From the NCBI RefSeq assembly GCF_018687785.1, contig NZ_LTBL01000001.1, forward strand, positions 859,780 to 923,779: 64,000 bases of DNA, written 5' to 3'. Below are positions 1 to 8,932 of this stretch, in pieces (within the stretch, counting starts at the first letter, position 1; each line of letters begins with the position of its first letter). Source of the stretch: Methanovulcanius yangii. GTDB taxonomy: Archaea > Halobacteriota > Methanomicrobia > Methanomicrobiales > Methanomicrobiaceae. Below the pieces are notes generated by a model. The model saw nothing but the letters and a program-made list of their open reading frames with translations. It was not told where the DNA came from and ran no database searches. The position numbers were made by a program, and so were the translations under genes.

Positions 1-542
1 TCCGGTTCATCTCGTGGGGGGCATCCCACGATGTCGGACTGAAAGGGATGAAAAACCCTGCGGAAGTCATCACCACCCTCCAAAAATACGGGACGGTCTT
101 CATCAGTTCGGAACGTCCCCTTAAACCCGAATTCGAGAAGTATATTCTTCATATTCCACCAGAAAAATTCCATTCCCTCCTCGCCTATGCATCGCTCTAC
201 ATCGGGGAGGGGGGGACGATAACGACCGAAGCCGCACTTTTGGGGACGCCGGCGATTCATATCGAGGCAAATGCCAGAGGTGAGGCCACGGGGAACTCCA
301 GCGGGAACTTCCGGGAAATACGGGACAGGTACGGGCTCATGTACTTCTTCCCCGATCAGGATGCGGCCCTCGAAGAAGCAGTCAGGATTCTTGATAATCA
401 CGATTCCAAAAATACATGGCGGGATAAACGAGAACGCCTTCTTGCCGACAAAATCAATGTGTCGGCATGGATGACGAGGTTCATCGAAAATTATCCTGAA
501 AGTTACCGTGAGTACCTGAGATGGAGGGATGTCCGAAAATGA
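1..542 (+). CDS. DUF354 family glycosyltransferase-like protein, C-terminal part
   Basis: The reading frame is open from the window edge (RFISWGASHDVG just before the first internal Met at 48), so the gene starts upstream and only its C-terminal ~180 residues are visible. Residues such as YIGEGGTITTEAALLGTPAI match the nucleotide-sugar-binding C-terminal half of DUF354 proteins, which have a GT-B-like fold related to UDP-GlcNAc 2-epimerases and glycosyltransferases. The stop overlaps the next gene's ATG as ATGA, so it is the first visible member of a glycan operon. The exact sugar and acceptor cannot be inferred. The family call is fairly secure; the catalytic role is inference. Confidence 0.8.
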   Translation, partial: RFISWGASHDVGLKGMKNPAEVITTLQKYGTVFISSERPLKPEFEKYILHIPPEKFHSLLAYASLYIGEGGTITTEAALLGTPAIHIEANARGEATGNSSGNFREIRDRYGLMYFFPDQDAALEEAVRILDNHDSKNTWRDKRERLLADKINVSAWMTRFIENYPESYREYLRWRDVRK

Positions 543-2167
543 TCGCTCTCGCCTGTGATACCGACGATCCCGTCTCCCGTTATGGCATTGATCACTTCAT
601 TCGTACCAGCGGGATTCCGGTCCTCCCGGCCGGTGAACCGGACGAAGGTGTCTGCATCGGCTATCAGGCCGAAGGCAAGGGCCGGTTCTCCATCCGTATT
701 GCCCGGAATGCAGCCTTTGAACCGGACGCCGGAATGATAACCATGGACGAACGGGAATGGCCTCTCTTCCAGACACCGGCGGATACCCATGACGCCGGGA
801 GCCGGTGTATGGCAGTCTTCAGGTCGCAGGAACGGACCTATCCCTGCATTTCCGGTTCACCATCGGGCATATTCATCGGATTTGATATTTTCCGGCTGAC
901 CGGGTCTCTCCTGACGGGTTCACTGGAGACACCGGAGTATGGGGTTTCAGGGTCCGAAGACAGATCATCTCCCTTCGTATTGCCGCCCCTCGCTGATCTC
1001 TATGAAGATATTCTCTTCAGGACAATCCTGATGGGGTGCGGCGAAATCAGCCAGCCCCTCGTTCGGAAATCCTGCTGGCCTGCAGGGAAGAGGTTCGCCG
1101 TCTGCCTAACGCATGATGTCGATGAACTCGCCAAGACCTACCAGTGGATAACCCGCCCCCTCAGATGTATGAGAAGGGGGAACATTCATGGGGTAGTCAA
1201 CCAGATGAAGTCCCTTTCCCGCAAGATCGACGGAGATGAACCCTATTGGACATTTGAGGCCATCATGCGAAAGGAGAAAGACCTCGGTGTGTGCTCGACA
1301 TACTTTTTTCTGAAGGAATCCGGTGAAAAGAGCCTGCTTCGACCGCATACCTGGCATTTATACGGGCGGTGCCACTCCCTGCGCACACCGGCGATCATCG
1401 GACTTATGCAAACGCTCTCCGAAGGGGGCCATGAAGTCGGGGTGCATGGTTCTACATATTCCTCTACCAACCCGTCACTTCTCGAAAGCGAAAAGGCGGA
1501 ATTGGAAGAACTTCTCGGCGCACCGGTGGCGGGAATACGCCAGCATCGCCTGAACCTGACAATACCGGACACATGGGTCTCCCAGTCAGGAGCCGGTTTT
1601 TCCTATGACACTTCGCTGGGCTTCACGGCAGCGAAGGGTACGGGATTTCGGGGGGGGACCTGTTTTCCCTTCCATCCCCAAGGGCCCGGGGGGTGTCTTC
1701 CGATTCTGGAGATCCCACTTTCACTCATGGATATCACCCTCCCTGACGGAAAAGAGGGATGGGATATCTGCAAAACGATGATAGACCATGTCAGGACGGT
1801 GGGCGGTGTCCTGACCGTACTATGGCACCCGGCGGTGTTTAACAGCCTGGAATACCCGGGAACCGCAGAATTGTACTGGAAGATTATTGAAACATGCATG
1901 GAGGAGGGTGCATGGGTGGCAACCGGGCGCGACATTGCATCCTGGTGGAAGGCTCGAGAGGAGACAGCCGTCAAATGCCGGTATGCGGATGATGAGGTTT
2001 CGATCTCCTGCAGCGGCAGCGCAGCACCTCCCTTCGACATATACCTGCCGGATAATCGGTCTGCAGAACTGGTATCGCACAATGGGACGCTGTCGAAAAC
2101 GGGGGAGGGGCATTATATTCTCGCCTGCAGGAATCTGCCGGACACCATGGTGGTGCAACTGGTATGA
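539..2167 (+). CDS. Polysaccharide deacetylase-like protein of the surface glycan operon
   Basis: About 542 residues. The central third carries NodB-homology features: LTHDVDEL (TFDD-like metal motif) near residue 200, GGHEVGVHGS with the His pair, and a late VLWHPAVF motif. This domain removes N- or O-acyl groups from sugars. About 190 N-terminal residues and ~90 C-terminal residues lie outside it; the tail looks beta-rich. I prefer the ATG at 539 over 521 because GGAGG lies about 11 bases before it and it gives an ATGA overlap with the upstream gene. Similar deacetylases sit in bacterial exosortase/exopolysaccharide loci. Whether the protein is secreted is unclear, since I see no signal peptide. 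Confidence 0.8.
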   Translation: MIALACDTDDPVSRYGIDHFIRTSGIPVLPAGEPDEGVCIGYQAEGKGRFSIRIARNAAFEPDAGMITMDEREWPLFQTPADTHDAGSRCMAVFRSQERTYPCISGSPSGIFIGFDIFRLTGSLLTGSLETPEYGVSGSEDRSSPFVLPPLADLYEDILFRTILMGCGEISQPLVRKSCWPAGKRFAVCLTHDVDELAKTYQWITRPLRCMRRGNIHGVVNQMKSLSRKIDGDEPYWTFEAIMRKEKDLGVCSTYFFLKESGEKSLLRPHTWHLYGRCHSLRTPAIIGLMQTLSEGGHEVGVHGSTYSSTNPSLLESEKAELEELLGAPVAGIRQHRLNLTIPDTWVSQSGAGFSYDTSLGFTAAKGTGFRGGTCFPFHPQGPGGCLPILEIPLSLMDITLPDGKEGWDICKTMIDHVRTVGGVLTVLWHPAVFNSLEYPGTAELYWKIIETCMEEGAWVATGRDIASWWKAREETAVKCRYADDEVSISCSGSAAPPFDIYLPDNRSAELVSHNGTLSKTGEGHYILACRNLPDTMVVQLV

Positions 2168-3207
2168 AGGTTCAATTGTACAGGGCGGATGCCGGTGATG
2201 CCGCCGAATGGAACAGGATTGCCGATGAATCTCCTCAGGGAACAATTTTTCATTCGTGGCATTGGCTGAATATTGCAGCCAGCTACAGTGGATGTGCCCT
2301 GCACCCTCTCATCGGCTATGTGAAGAATGACCCGGTGGGACTGTTCCCTCTTTTTGCACGGAAACAGTTCGGCGTGAACTTCGTCTTTTCTCCTCCACCC
2401 CACACCGCCCTCCTGTACCTGGGACCCACTCTTCTCTCCGATGCATTACCACTCCAGAGCAGGAGAGAGAAGGTAAATTCTTCGTTTCTGGACGAAGTGA
2501 ACGGGTATATCAGCATGGAACTGAAAGCACAGTACACCCAGTTGTTTCTCCCGCCAAAATTTTCGGATCCCCGCCCCTTCACCTGGTCCGGCTACACGGT
2601 GAGGCCTGAATATAATTACGTGAGTGATTTGAGCCCCGGTGCGGAATCGCTCTACGAAAGCCTTCCGAAAAAGAAGAAGCAGGATATCCAGCGGGCCCGG
2701 AAGCGGGGAATCACGGTTGAAATGGGAGGGAAGGCAGAACTGAATGCAATATATGACCTGATGGTCGAACGATACCGGGAACAGGGCCGTTTGGTACATG
2801 TTCCGAGGGAGTATTTATTCGAAATATTTCAGACGTTTCCTGAAAACCTTAAGATATTCGTCACGTATTTCGAAGGGGATATTGTCACCGGTCTCATCGA
2901 CATCCATGACAGAAATTCCCTGTTGAGCTGGATAGGCAATCCCAAACCCATGATCTCCATCTCTCCCTCTCCCAATGATCTTCTCCAGTGGGAGGAGATC
3001 CAGTATTGCTGTGCAGAGGGAATCACCTCCTATGTTACGATGGGTGCGGCCGGCAATGAGCGGCTCCATACCTACTATTCCTCGAAGTTCAATCCGCATC
3101 TGGACGTACGGTTTTCCGCAAAAAAATGCTCCCGATTTATTAAAGGTCTTGAATACGCATATGTCCATGCCTGCAAACCGGCACGATCATTTCTGAACAA
3201 GTCCTGA
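2164..3207 (+). CDS. FemAB-like GNAT-fold protein (first copy)
   Basis: 347 residues. It opens with a GNAT/FemAB-type core (SPQGTIFHSWHWL near residue 25) and repeats the pattern in the second half (KKKQDIQRARKRG, NDLLQWEEI). FemAB-family proteins transfer aminoacyl or acyl groups onto cell-wall or glycan precursors. It starts with an ATGA overlap on the deacetylase, so the genes are co-translated. It is clearly paralogous to the protein at 4465-5493: both share SPQGTIFH(S/T)W and the same spacing. Methanomicrobiales lack murein and pseudomurein, so the acceptor is probably an exopolysaccharide or glycoprotein glycan, which is inference. Confidence 0.78.
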   Translation: MKVQLYRADAGDAAEWNRIADESPQGTIFHSWHWLNIAASYSGCALHPLIGYVKNDPVGLFPLFARKQFGVNFVFSPPPHTALLYLGPTLLSDALPLQSRREKVNSSFLDEVNGYISMELKAQYTQLFLPPKFSDPRPFTWSGYTVRPEYNYVSDLSPGAESLYESLPKKKKQDIQRARKRGITVEMGGKAELNAIYDLMVERYREQGRLVHVPREYLFEIFQTFPENLKIFVTYFEGDIVTGLIDIHDRNSLLSWIGNPKPMISISPSPNDLLQWEEIQYCCAEGITSYVTMGAAGNERLHTYYSSKFNPHLDVRFSAKKCSRFIKGLEYAYVHACKPARSFLNKS

Positions 3208-3222
3208 GGTCCCGGGAATCTA

Positions 3223-3230
3223 TTTATACT
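3223..3230 (+). promoter_or_regulatory. TATA box before the ATP-grasp gene
   Basis: TTTATACT in the 73-base gap between the first FemAB-like gene and the ATP-grasp gene, about 50 bases before the start. The spacing allows initiation about 25 bases downstream with a leader of 25-30 bases. This suggests the ATP-grasp gene has its own promoter rather than only operon read-through. Confidence 0.4.
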
Positions 3231-3280
3231 GCCTCCTGCCATGCATCATTTGCTCTTTCGATTCATACAGCCGGTGTCGA

Positions 3281-4429
3281 ATGATGAATGCCATTATACC
3301 TTCGGGTACTGGGGACCATGTCGGTCTTGCAGTTGTGCGCTCCCTCGGAAGACGCAGCATACCCACAACCATAGTCTCCAGAGAAAAGAGATCGATGCCG
3401 TGTTATTCGAGATACTGCACGAAGAAGCGGATTTGCGAATATGACGACGAATTTTTCTCTGAGCTGACAGAAGAAGACGTCATTATGCCGAATGGGGAGG
3501 ATGAAATGCTTCTTTTTGCAAAGCATGCCCCCTTGTATGACTATACACCGGCATTTCCGGACTATGCAACACTCGTGGGACTCTATGATAAATCATCCCT
3601 TATGCGAAGGGCCATGAACCATCACATTCCGGTTCCAGAGACTTTTTTTGTCGACGGACCCGATCATCTCATGGAAATTTCAGGGAGTCTTCCCTATCCT
3701 CTGGTGGTAAAGCCAAACCGGGGGAGAGGCGGACGGGGAGTCCTACGGGTAGACCATCCCGATATGATTGAAGAGAGCTATGCATCCATCCTGCGTCAGT
3801 ATGGCCCGGCCATTCTGCAGGAATGTATCCCGTTTACCGAGCGGTATTCTGCTGCGGTTTTGACCGATAAAAATTTCAGGATCCAGAGAATCTGCATTAT
3901 ACAGGAGATTCGGACCTATCCGCTCAGGAGCGGGCCGGGATGTTATGTAAGAACGGTCACGAACGATGAAATCAGGGAACTGACCATTGAGATCATGAAG
4001 GCCCTGAAGATCTGGGGGGTCACCGAACTCGATTTTATCATCGACGAACGTGATGGGAGACCGAAGTTGCTGGAGATAAATCCGCGATTCTGGGGTTCTC
4101 TTCAATGTGCCGTCTCCGCAGGAGTTGATTTTCCCTTTTTACTATATGAAATTGCCACTGACAACGAAGTGTCGCCTTCATTTGAGTATCAGACAGGAAT
4201 CACCGGGAGAAATGTAGTCTGCAATGATCTCCGTCATCTGCTGATGGTCCTCAGAAGCAGGTTTCCGGTAGCGTACAAAATGAAAACAATGAGTGAATTT
4301 GTCAAATTTCATCGTGATGATGCCTATTTTATCTTTTCACTGGACGATCCTGTCCCGTTTCTCTCAATATTCGAATATTACCTCTTAAAAATGGCAGATC
4401 GGGCCCGCCTGAACGTTTCAGAGAAATAG
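3281..4429 (+). CDS. ATP-grasp domain carboxylate-amine ligase-like protein
   Basis: 382 residues with an N-terminal Rossmann-like domain (IIPSGTGDHVGLAVVRSLG) and an ATP-grasp fold: VVKPNRGRGGRGV (ATP-binding loop, near residue 145), LQECI, and the metal-binding ELDFIID...LLEINPRFWGS segment near residues 245-270. ATP-grasp enzymes of this carbamoyl-phosphate-synthetase-like type join a carboxylate to an amine through an acyl-phosphate. Lying between two FemAB-like genes, it may make an aminoacylated or amidated precursor for glycan decoration (inference). Two consecutive ATGs (3281, 3284) are possible starts, with GGTG just upstream. Confidence 0.8.
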   Translation: MMNAIIPSGTGDHVGLAVVRSLGRRSIPTTIVSREKRSMPCYSRYCTKKRICEYDDEFFSELTEEDVIMPNGEDEMLLFAKHAPLYDYTPAFPDYATLVGLYDKSSLMRRAMNHHIPVPETFFVDGPDHLMEISGSLPYPLVVKPNRGRGGRGVLRVDHPDMIEESYASILRQYGPAILQECIPFTERYSAAVLTDKNFRIQRICIIQEIRTYPLRSGPGCYVRTVTNDEIRELTIEIMKALKIWGVTELDFIIDERDGRPKLLEINPRFWGSLQCAVSAGVDFPFLLYEIATDNEVSPSFEYQTGITGRNVVCNDLRHLLMVLRSRFPVAYKMKTMSEFVKFHRDDAYFIFSLDDPVPFLSIFEYYLLKMADRARLNVSEK

Positions 4430-4438
4430 GTATATAGT
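4429..4438 (+). promoter_or_regulatory. TATA box before the second FemAB-like gene
   Basis: GGTATATAGT immediately after the ATP-grasp stop and 27-36 bases before the ATG at 4465. This is the usual distance for an archaeal promoter with little or no leader, and it supports ATG 4465 over the in-frame TTG at 4441. Confidence 0.5.
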
Positions 4439-4464
4439 AGTTGGACTTACTGGTGGTTGAAAAG

Positions 4465-5493
4465 ATGGGGTTTTCCATACGCATTGCGGATAGTCATGCC
4501 CAAAAAGAGTGGGACGATTATATTGAGTCGTCCCCTCAGGGTACCATTTTCCATACCTGGAACTGGTTGAAGATCATGGAAAAGCATACCAATAGTACGC
4601 TCTACCCCCTCCAGATTTTTAAGGGTTCGACACATATCGCCAATTATCCGATTTTTTTTAAAAAGAAAGGTTGTTTGAAGGTTGCACTTTCACCTCCTTA
4701 TACGACTGAAGTGTTGTATCTTGGCCCTGTGCTTTCGGCATACGAATCATATAAGCTATCAAAAATTGAAGAAAATCTCATAGGGATTCAGTCCGCTATA
4801 GACAAGTTCCTCTTTTCCGACCTCAGGTGCAATTTTGTTAATTTGCGTACGGCACCGGGTCTGATTGATTCGCGGCCTTTCCGCTGGGCAGGGTATGATA
4901 TTGAACCTTATTACACCTACCGTATTGACCTGAGTGAAGATATTGAAAAGATATGGTATGGGATGCATAAGACATTGCGAAAAAAAATAAAATCTGAACG
5001 GAAAAATGGCATCGTCATTGAACAGGGAGATGAAGATGACCTTTGGCTCATACATTCAGAAACCCGGAGAAGATTCAGTGAACAGGGGAAAATACGAGAG
5101 GATATCTCTGCATATTTGGATGAAATCTATCAGACATATCATGATCAATTTCTGGATATTTTGGTCGCGAAGTACCAAGGAGAAACTGTGAGTGGCGTCA
5201 TTCGGCTGAACTATAATGGTGTCACATGCCAATGGATTGGACTTGCCAAAACGGAAGTGAAAGGAATCTCGCCAAACGATTTGCTCGGTTGGGAAAGTAT
5301 AAAAATTGCGAAGGAAAGGGGGATGAGATGGTACGAGATTATGGACGGAGGCGACAACCCGAGATTACGGCAATTCAAATCGAAATTCAATCCCGAACTG
5401 TCGATCTGGTATTCCGCAGAGAAGTATTCCCATCCGCTGTACAGGATGGCAAGAACACTCTCCCGAAAGACAGGATATCATGTAAAGATTTGA
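4465..5493 (+). CDS. FemAB-like GNAT-fold protein (second copy)
   Basis: 342 residues, paralogous to the protein at 2164-3207 (SPQGTIFHTWNWLK near the N terminus; NDLLGWESI and FKSKFNPEL near the C terminus). Same inferred role: transfer of an aminoacyl or acyl group onto a glycan precursor. By eye the gene is noticeably AT-rich compared with the rest of the window (long A runs around 4980-5000), suggesting recent acquisition or a different history from its neighbours. I chose ATG 4465 (GGTGG eight bases upstream, TATA box at 4429) rather than TTG 4441. Confidence 0.75.
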   Translation: MGFSIRIADSHAQKEWDDYIESSPQGTIFHTWNWLKIMEKHTNSTLYPLQIFKGSTHIANYPIFFKKKGCLKVALSPPYTTEVLYLGPVLSAYESYKLSKIEENLIGIQSAIDKFLFSDLRCNFVNLRTAPGLIDSRPFRWAGYDIEPYYTYRIDLSEDIEKIWYGMHKTLRKKIKSERKNGIVIEQGDEDDLWLIHSETRRRFSEQGKIREDISAYLDEIYQTYHDQFLDILVAKYQGETVSGVIRLNYNGVTCQWIGLAKTEVKGISPNDLLGWESIKIAKERGMRWYEIMDGGDNPRLRQFKSKFNPELSIWYSAEKYSHPLYRMARTLSRKTGYHVKI

Positions 5494-5557
5494 TCCAGCA
5501 TTGACGGCTATGATGCCGGGTCAGGCAGACAAGCCACACGAAAAGGGAGGGAACGTA

Positions 5558-6112
5558 TTGAGAACAATATCCAACGTATACAAACGGATTCGGTACAGTC
5601 TTCTTGTGAAAGGATTTCTTCATGTCCTTGCCATGAATATCCCGAATGACCGGATACGCAATACCCTCTACCGATGGCGCGGGACAAAAATCGGCACCAA
5701 CGTGGGGATCGGACATGGGGTCTTCATTGAGGAATCACGCCCCAACCTGATAGAGATCGGGGATGGAGTGAATATCGGTCCGCGGGCAGTGATTGTGGCA
5801 CATGATTCGAGTTATCACTGCATCAATCCTGACATTCCGATACTCTTTGGCCGGGTGCAAATCAGGAAGAACGGATATATCGGGGCGAAAGCCATCATCC
5901 TTCCCGGTGTCACCATTGGCGAAGGTGCAATTGTCGCGGCAGGAGCCGTTGTCACGAAGGATGTTGCGCCGGGGGTGATTGTGGCAGGCGTTCCGGCAAA
6001 GGTTCTGACAACCGTTGAAGAGGCGCTCGAACAGCTGGGCGACCCCGATACATTACGTCAGGAAATGCAGGAGCTCATCGCCGGTACCCCCCCTCCGGAG
6101 AAAGGTGGATGA
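5558..6112 (+). CDS. Hexapeptide-repeat (left-handed beta-helix) acyltransferase
   Basis: About 184 residues. It shows repeated [LIV]-G-x4 hexapeptides (IGTNVGIGHGVFIEE, IEIGDGVNIGPRAVI, NGYIGAKAIILPGVTIGEGAIVAAGAVVTKDV split across the middle) ending in the typical VAGVPAKVL. The family includes WbbJ/maltose O-acetyltransferase-like enzymes that use acetyl-CoA to acetylate sugars. Start: a TTG at 5558 has a strong GGGAGGG six bases upstream and begins where conservation should begin. ATG codons at 5510/5513 lack such a site, so a 16-residue N-terminal extension is the alternative. The partner deacetylase in the same locus suggests tuning of glycan acyl groups. Confidence 0.82.
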   Translation: MRTISNVYKRIRYSLLVKGFLHVLAMNIPNDRIRNTLYRWRGTKIGTNVGIGHGVFIEESRPNLIEIGDGVNIGPRAVIVAHDSSYHCINPDIPILFGRVQIRKNGYIGAKAIILPGVTIGEGAIVAAGAVVTKDVAPGVIVAGVPAKVLTTVEEALEQLGDPDTLRQEMQELIAGTPPPEKGG

Positions 6113-6115
6113 AGA

Positions 6116-7549
6116 ATGGAACGAAACCTTTCATTTTACACGCTATTTTACGTCGGGTCACTCGTCCTCATGCGGTTTTGCGGAATCATAACAAAAATTA
6201 TTCTCGCCCGTGCACTCACGCCCTTCGAATATGGAGTCATCATTCTCCTGGTTATTTCCCTGCCGGCCATCTTCCAGCTGGTGACAAATTGTTGTTTGTT
6301 TGATATTCTCGGTCATGCGAGTGAAGGACGACGATACTTCGGGTTTTCCCTTGTGTACGGAACGCTTGCCACCGCAGCCGTCGGACTGGTTCTCTTTGCC
6401 TTTCCGGTTCAGATTTGCACTTTTCTCAACATACCGGCGGACATGTGGCCGTTTTTCTTTTCCACCCTGCTCATCGTGCTGCTTTCCATCACCCTGAGTG
6501 TTGATATCATGGGACTCTTGCGAGGGAAGAAAAACCATTCATTTGCCGCTGCAATCTCCGCGGCGCCGGGTCTTCTCCGGCTGATACTGATATTTTTTGC
6601 CGTTGCTGTCTTTGGAATATACGATTTTGATATCTTATTCGTAATCTTCGCCATCCCGCCGCTGATTGTACTTCTTGCAGCATTCATCTGGAAGGCGAAG
6701 ACAATTTTCGGGTCCATCCAGACTATACAGATCCCTTCAAGGAAAATTATGGTGTTTGGATTTTCCGTATATATCATCGGGATATGGATCACATTATGCC
6801 AAAATCTGAATAAAATCGTCATCAGCCATGACCTGGGAATTGAATATCAGGCATTCTTTGATGTCTCCCTCACGCTGGCAGCAGTCATCACGTTCTTTTC
6901 ATCGGCCCTGTACCTGATCTCGGTTCCTGAATCAACAGGTACTACGGATAAATCCCTTCTGCTGAACCGCCGGGGGGGCCTCGGGGATATTGGGAGGCTC
7001 CTTTTTGCCATGTCCATGTTCTGCGTGCTGATTCTCATATTCTATGCAAAAGAATTGATCATTCTCCTCTTCTCTGCCGATTATGCTCCTGCAGGTGATT
7101 ACATCCTCCTCATCGCAGTCGGGTACGTCTTCATCTATATTCAGCAGTTTATTGCCTATGTGAACGTTTCATTTTACGAAAAATCGACGAAACCCTTCGT
7201 TCTCATCACCATCGTCAGTCTGCTGGTGTTCCCGATTTTCAGCCACGGAATGATTGAAGCGTTTGGATTTATGGGAGCATACCTCGCATTTATCATCATT
7301 CTCATGATCTATTGTATCGCCACAATGTACGTATCACAGGACAACGAACCCCTCCGCGTACTCTTCCACAAATTTTCGCACCTTATCGTTTCATGTGTCG
7401 CCGTCTTTCTCATGCTTTTCATCGGAAGATTCTCTCTGTTCACGGGCATTCTCGCATCTTCGCTCCTCTATGCCGGAATTCTTTTTGTGACGGGCTATCT
7501 GGATATATCCATCATCCGGGACATTGTCACAAGAGCCAAAAAGGAGTGA
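6116..7549 (+). CDS. Wzx-like polysaccharide flippase (MATE/MOP superfamily)
   Basis: 477 residues, almost entirely hydrophobic, with about 12-14 predicted membrane helices and the typical opening of O-antigen/teichoic acid exporters (YVGSLVLMRFCGIITKIILAR). These proteins flip lipid-linked glycans across the membrane. It starts four bases after the acyltransferase stop, with AGGTGG six bases before the ATG, so it belongs to the same operon. It would supply the export step for whatever polymer the upstream genes build and modify. Confidence 0.85.
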   Translation: MERNLSFYTLFYVGSLVLMRFCGIITKIILARALTPFEYGVIILLVISLPAIFQLVTNCCLFDILGHASEGRRYFGFSLVYGTLATAAVGLVLFAFPVQICTFLNIPADMWPFFFSTLLIVLLSITLSVDIMGLLRGKKNHSFAAAISAAPGLLRLILIFFAVAVFGIYDFDILFVIFAIPPLIVLLAAFIWKAKTIFGSIQTIQIPSRKIMVFGFSVYIIGIWITLCQNLNKIVISHDLGIEYQAFFDVSLTLAAVITFFSSALYLISVPESTGTTDKSLLLNRRGGLGDIGRLLFAMSMFCVLILIFYAKELIILLFSADYAPAGDYILLIAVGYVFIYIQQFIAYVNVSFYEKSTKPFVLITIVSLLVFPIFSHGMIEAFGFMGAYLAFIIILMIYCIATMYVSQDNEPLRVLFHKFSHLIVSCVAVFLMLFIGRFSLFTGILASSLLYAGILFVTGYLDISIIRDIVTRAKKE

Positions 7550-7933
7550 ATGTCCGCCGGGGTGGGGAGATTCGGGCGCAGGTAATTTCTCATCCGGGAG
7601 TAGTGCGTCGTATTGACAATTGTCACGAAATGAAATCTTCATCCGGATTTGCCGGCGTTGGAAAGGGAATACTCCTGCAATAACGGTTCATTCTCCTCAG
7701 ACGGCATACATGACTGACGACGATTTAAGTGAGTGGGGCTTTCAGGATTGAATGCGGGAGACTGATCAGAGACAAGAACAAGGGGGTACGGCGGCCGGCA
7801 TCCCATTCAGGGGGGAGACAATTGAATATCCAGACGGAAGAGGCGGGACGAGATGATAATTGTGTGCGACAAATATAAATTCTCTCAGATGTGTTAGTTC
7901 ACCATTACACCGTAATAATTCCCGGGGAAACCA
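7550..7933. other. Intergenic region before the archaeosortase
   Basis: 384 bases without a convincing gene. Only very short open frames occur. A 12-base perfect palindrome TGACAATTGTCA lies at 7614-7625; it could be an operator or chance. The main recognisable signal is the TATA box at 7871-7880. Confidence 0.5.
7871..7880 (+). promoter_or_regulatory. TATA box of the archaeosortase gene
   Basis: AAATATAAAT, a strong archaeal TATA box 54 bases before the ATG at 7934, implying a leader of about 30 bases. It shows the sortase gene can be transcribed separately from the glycan genes. Confidence 0.6.
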
Positions 7934-8833
7934 ATGGAGGATAAACTGGTCTGTGCCATCACTCCGCAAAAGGCTGCGAAGATCTGGGTGACTCTCACGA
8001 TAGCTGCGCTTGCCCTGTTTTTTCTGTTTACGTCCCTTACCTACTCCAAGATTGATGCCATCAGTATCTGGGTGCTGACCTGTATCTCCATGATCTATTT
8101 TTCAAAAAAGGAACAGATGATTCTGGGGAAAAAGGGACAGATACTTGTCATTTTTGCGGGAATCGGGATAGTCGCATTCAGTTTTCTCAACATTCCCCTT
8201 GGCCTCGGCAACCCCCCCTACTCAATCGCCGAATTCTCTCTGCTGATATCAGGAATCAGTGTTTTCGTATTTGGACTTCTGGCATTCCGGACACTGATAG
8301 TTCCGTTGCTGTTTCCCATACTGGCGGTTCTTGGATTCGAATTCTACGAACTCTTTATTCGCCACGAGGACTACCTCATTGCCCCCCTCATCCCTCCGAC
8401 AATCACGCTTACAACGGGCATCATCCGTGTCATGGGGATCGATGCCGAAGTTCATGGCAACATCATATCATTCCTGTCCATTTCAGGCGAACCGGTACGG
8501 CTGGCAGTCGTATCGGACTGTACCGGTATCTGGTCACTCGGGACATTCACCGTTGCATCCATAATCGTCCTGTCAACGTTTCCGGAGGCCATATCAAAAA
8601 AGGGGTGCCTTCTGATTCTCATAGGCTATATCGGGACATATGCATCCAATATTGGAAGGATTGCCATCATTTCACTGAGTGGGTATATCTACGGTCCGGG
8701 AGGGGTGATCGAACAGGTCCACATTCATACGGGCTGGATACTGTTTACCATCTGGATGGTGGTATTCTGGTATTATTTTTTCACCAGGCATCTGGGATTT
8801 TCCTTTTCAACAAAGAAGAAACCTGCCGGATAG
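7934..8833 (+). CDS. Exosortase/archaeosortase family transpeptidase
   Basis: 299 residues with about eight membrane helices. The three conserved catalytic positions of exosortases/archaeosortases are visible: Cys196 in SDCTGIW, Arg242 in SNIGRIAII, and His263/His265 in VHIHTGW. These membrane enzymes cut a C-terminal sorting signal (PGF-, PEF- or VPXXXP-type in archaea) and attach surface proteins to a lipid or glycan. Which subfamily this is cannot be told by eye, and none of the predicted secreted proteins in this window ends in a recognisable CTERM signal. Its position next to glycan synthesis and FemAB-like genes parallels bacterial exosortase/exopolysaccharide loci. Confidence 0.88.
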   Translation: MEDKLVCAITPQKAAKIWVTLTIAALALFFLFTSLTYSKIDAISIWVLTCISMIYFSKKEQMILGKKGQILVIFAGIGIVAFSFLNIPLGLGNPPYSIAEFSLLISGISVFVFGLLAFRTLIVPLLFPILAVLGFEFYELFIRHEDYLIAPLIPPTITLTTGIIRVMGIDAEVHGNIISFLSISGEPVRLAVVSDCTGIWSLGTFTVASIIVLSTFPEAISKKGCLLILIGYIGTYASNIGRIAIISLSGYIYGPGGVIEQVHIHTGWILFTIWMVVFWYYFFTRHLGFSFSTKKKPAG

Positions 8834-8932
8834 CGGCATATTCCCGGATCCTCGCTCTCTGCCATCTACATTTACCAAGTTATCCATTTCCGCCGAACCT
8901 TCACAGGTCCCGCACACCAACCGGAGGAATCA

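Noticed and set aside
7614-7625. 12-base palindrome TGACAATTGTCA after the flippase gene.
   Set aside because: Short and about 320 bases from the next start; could be chance and no second copy was noticed.
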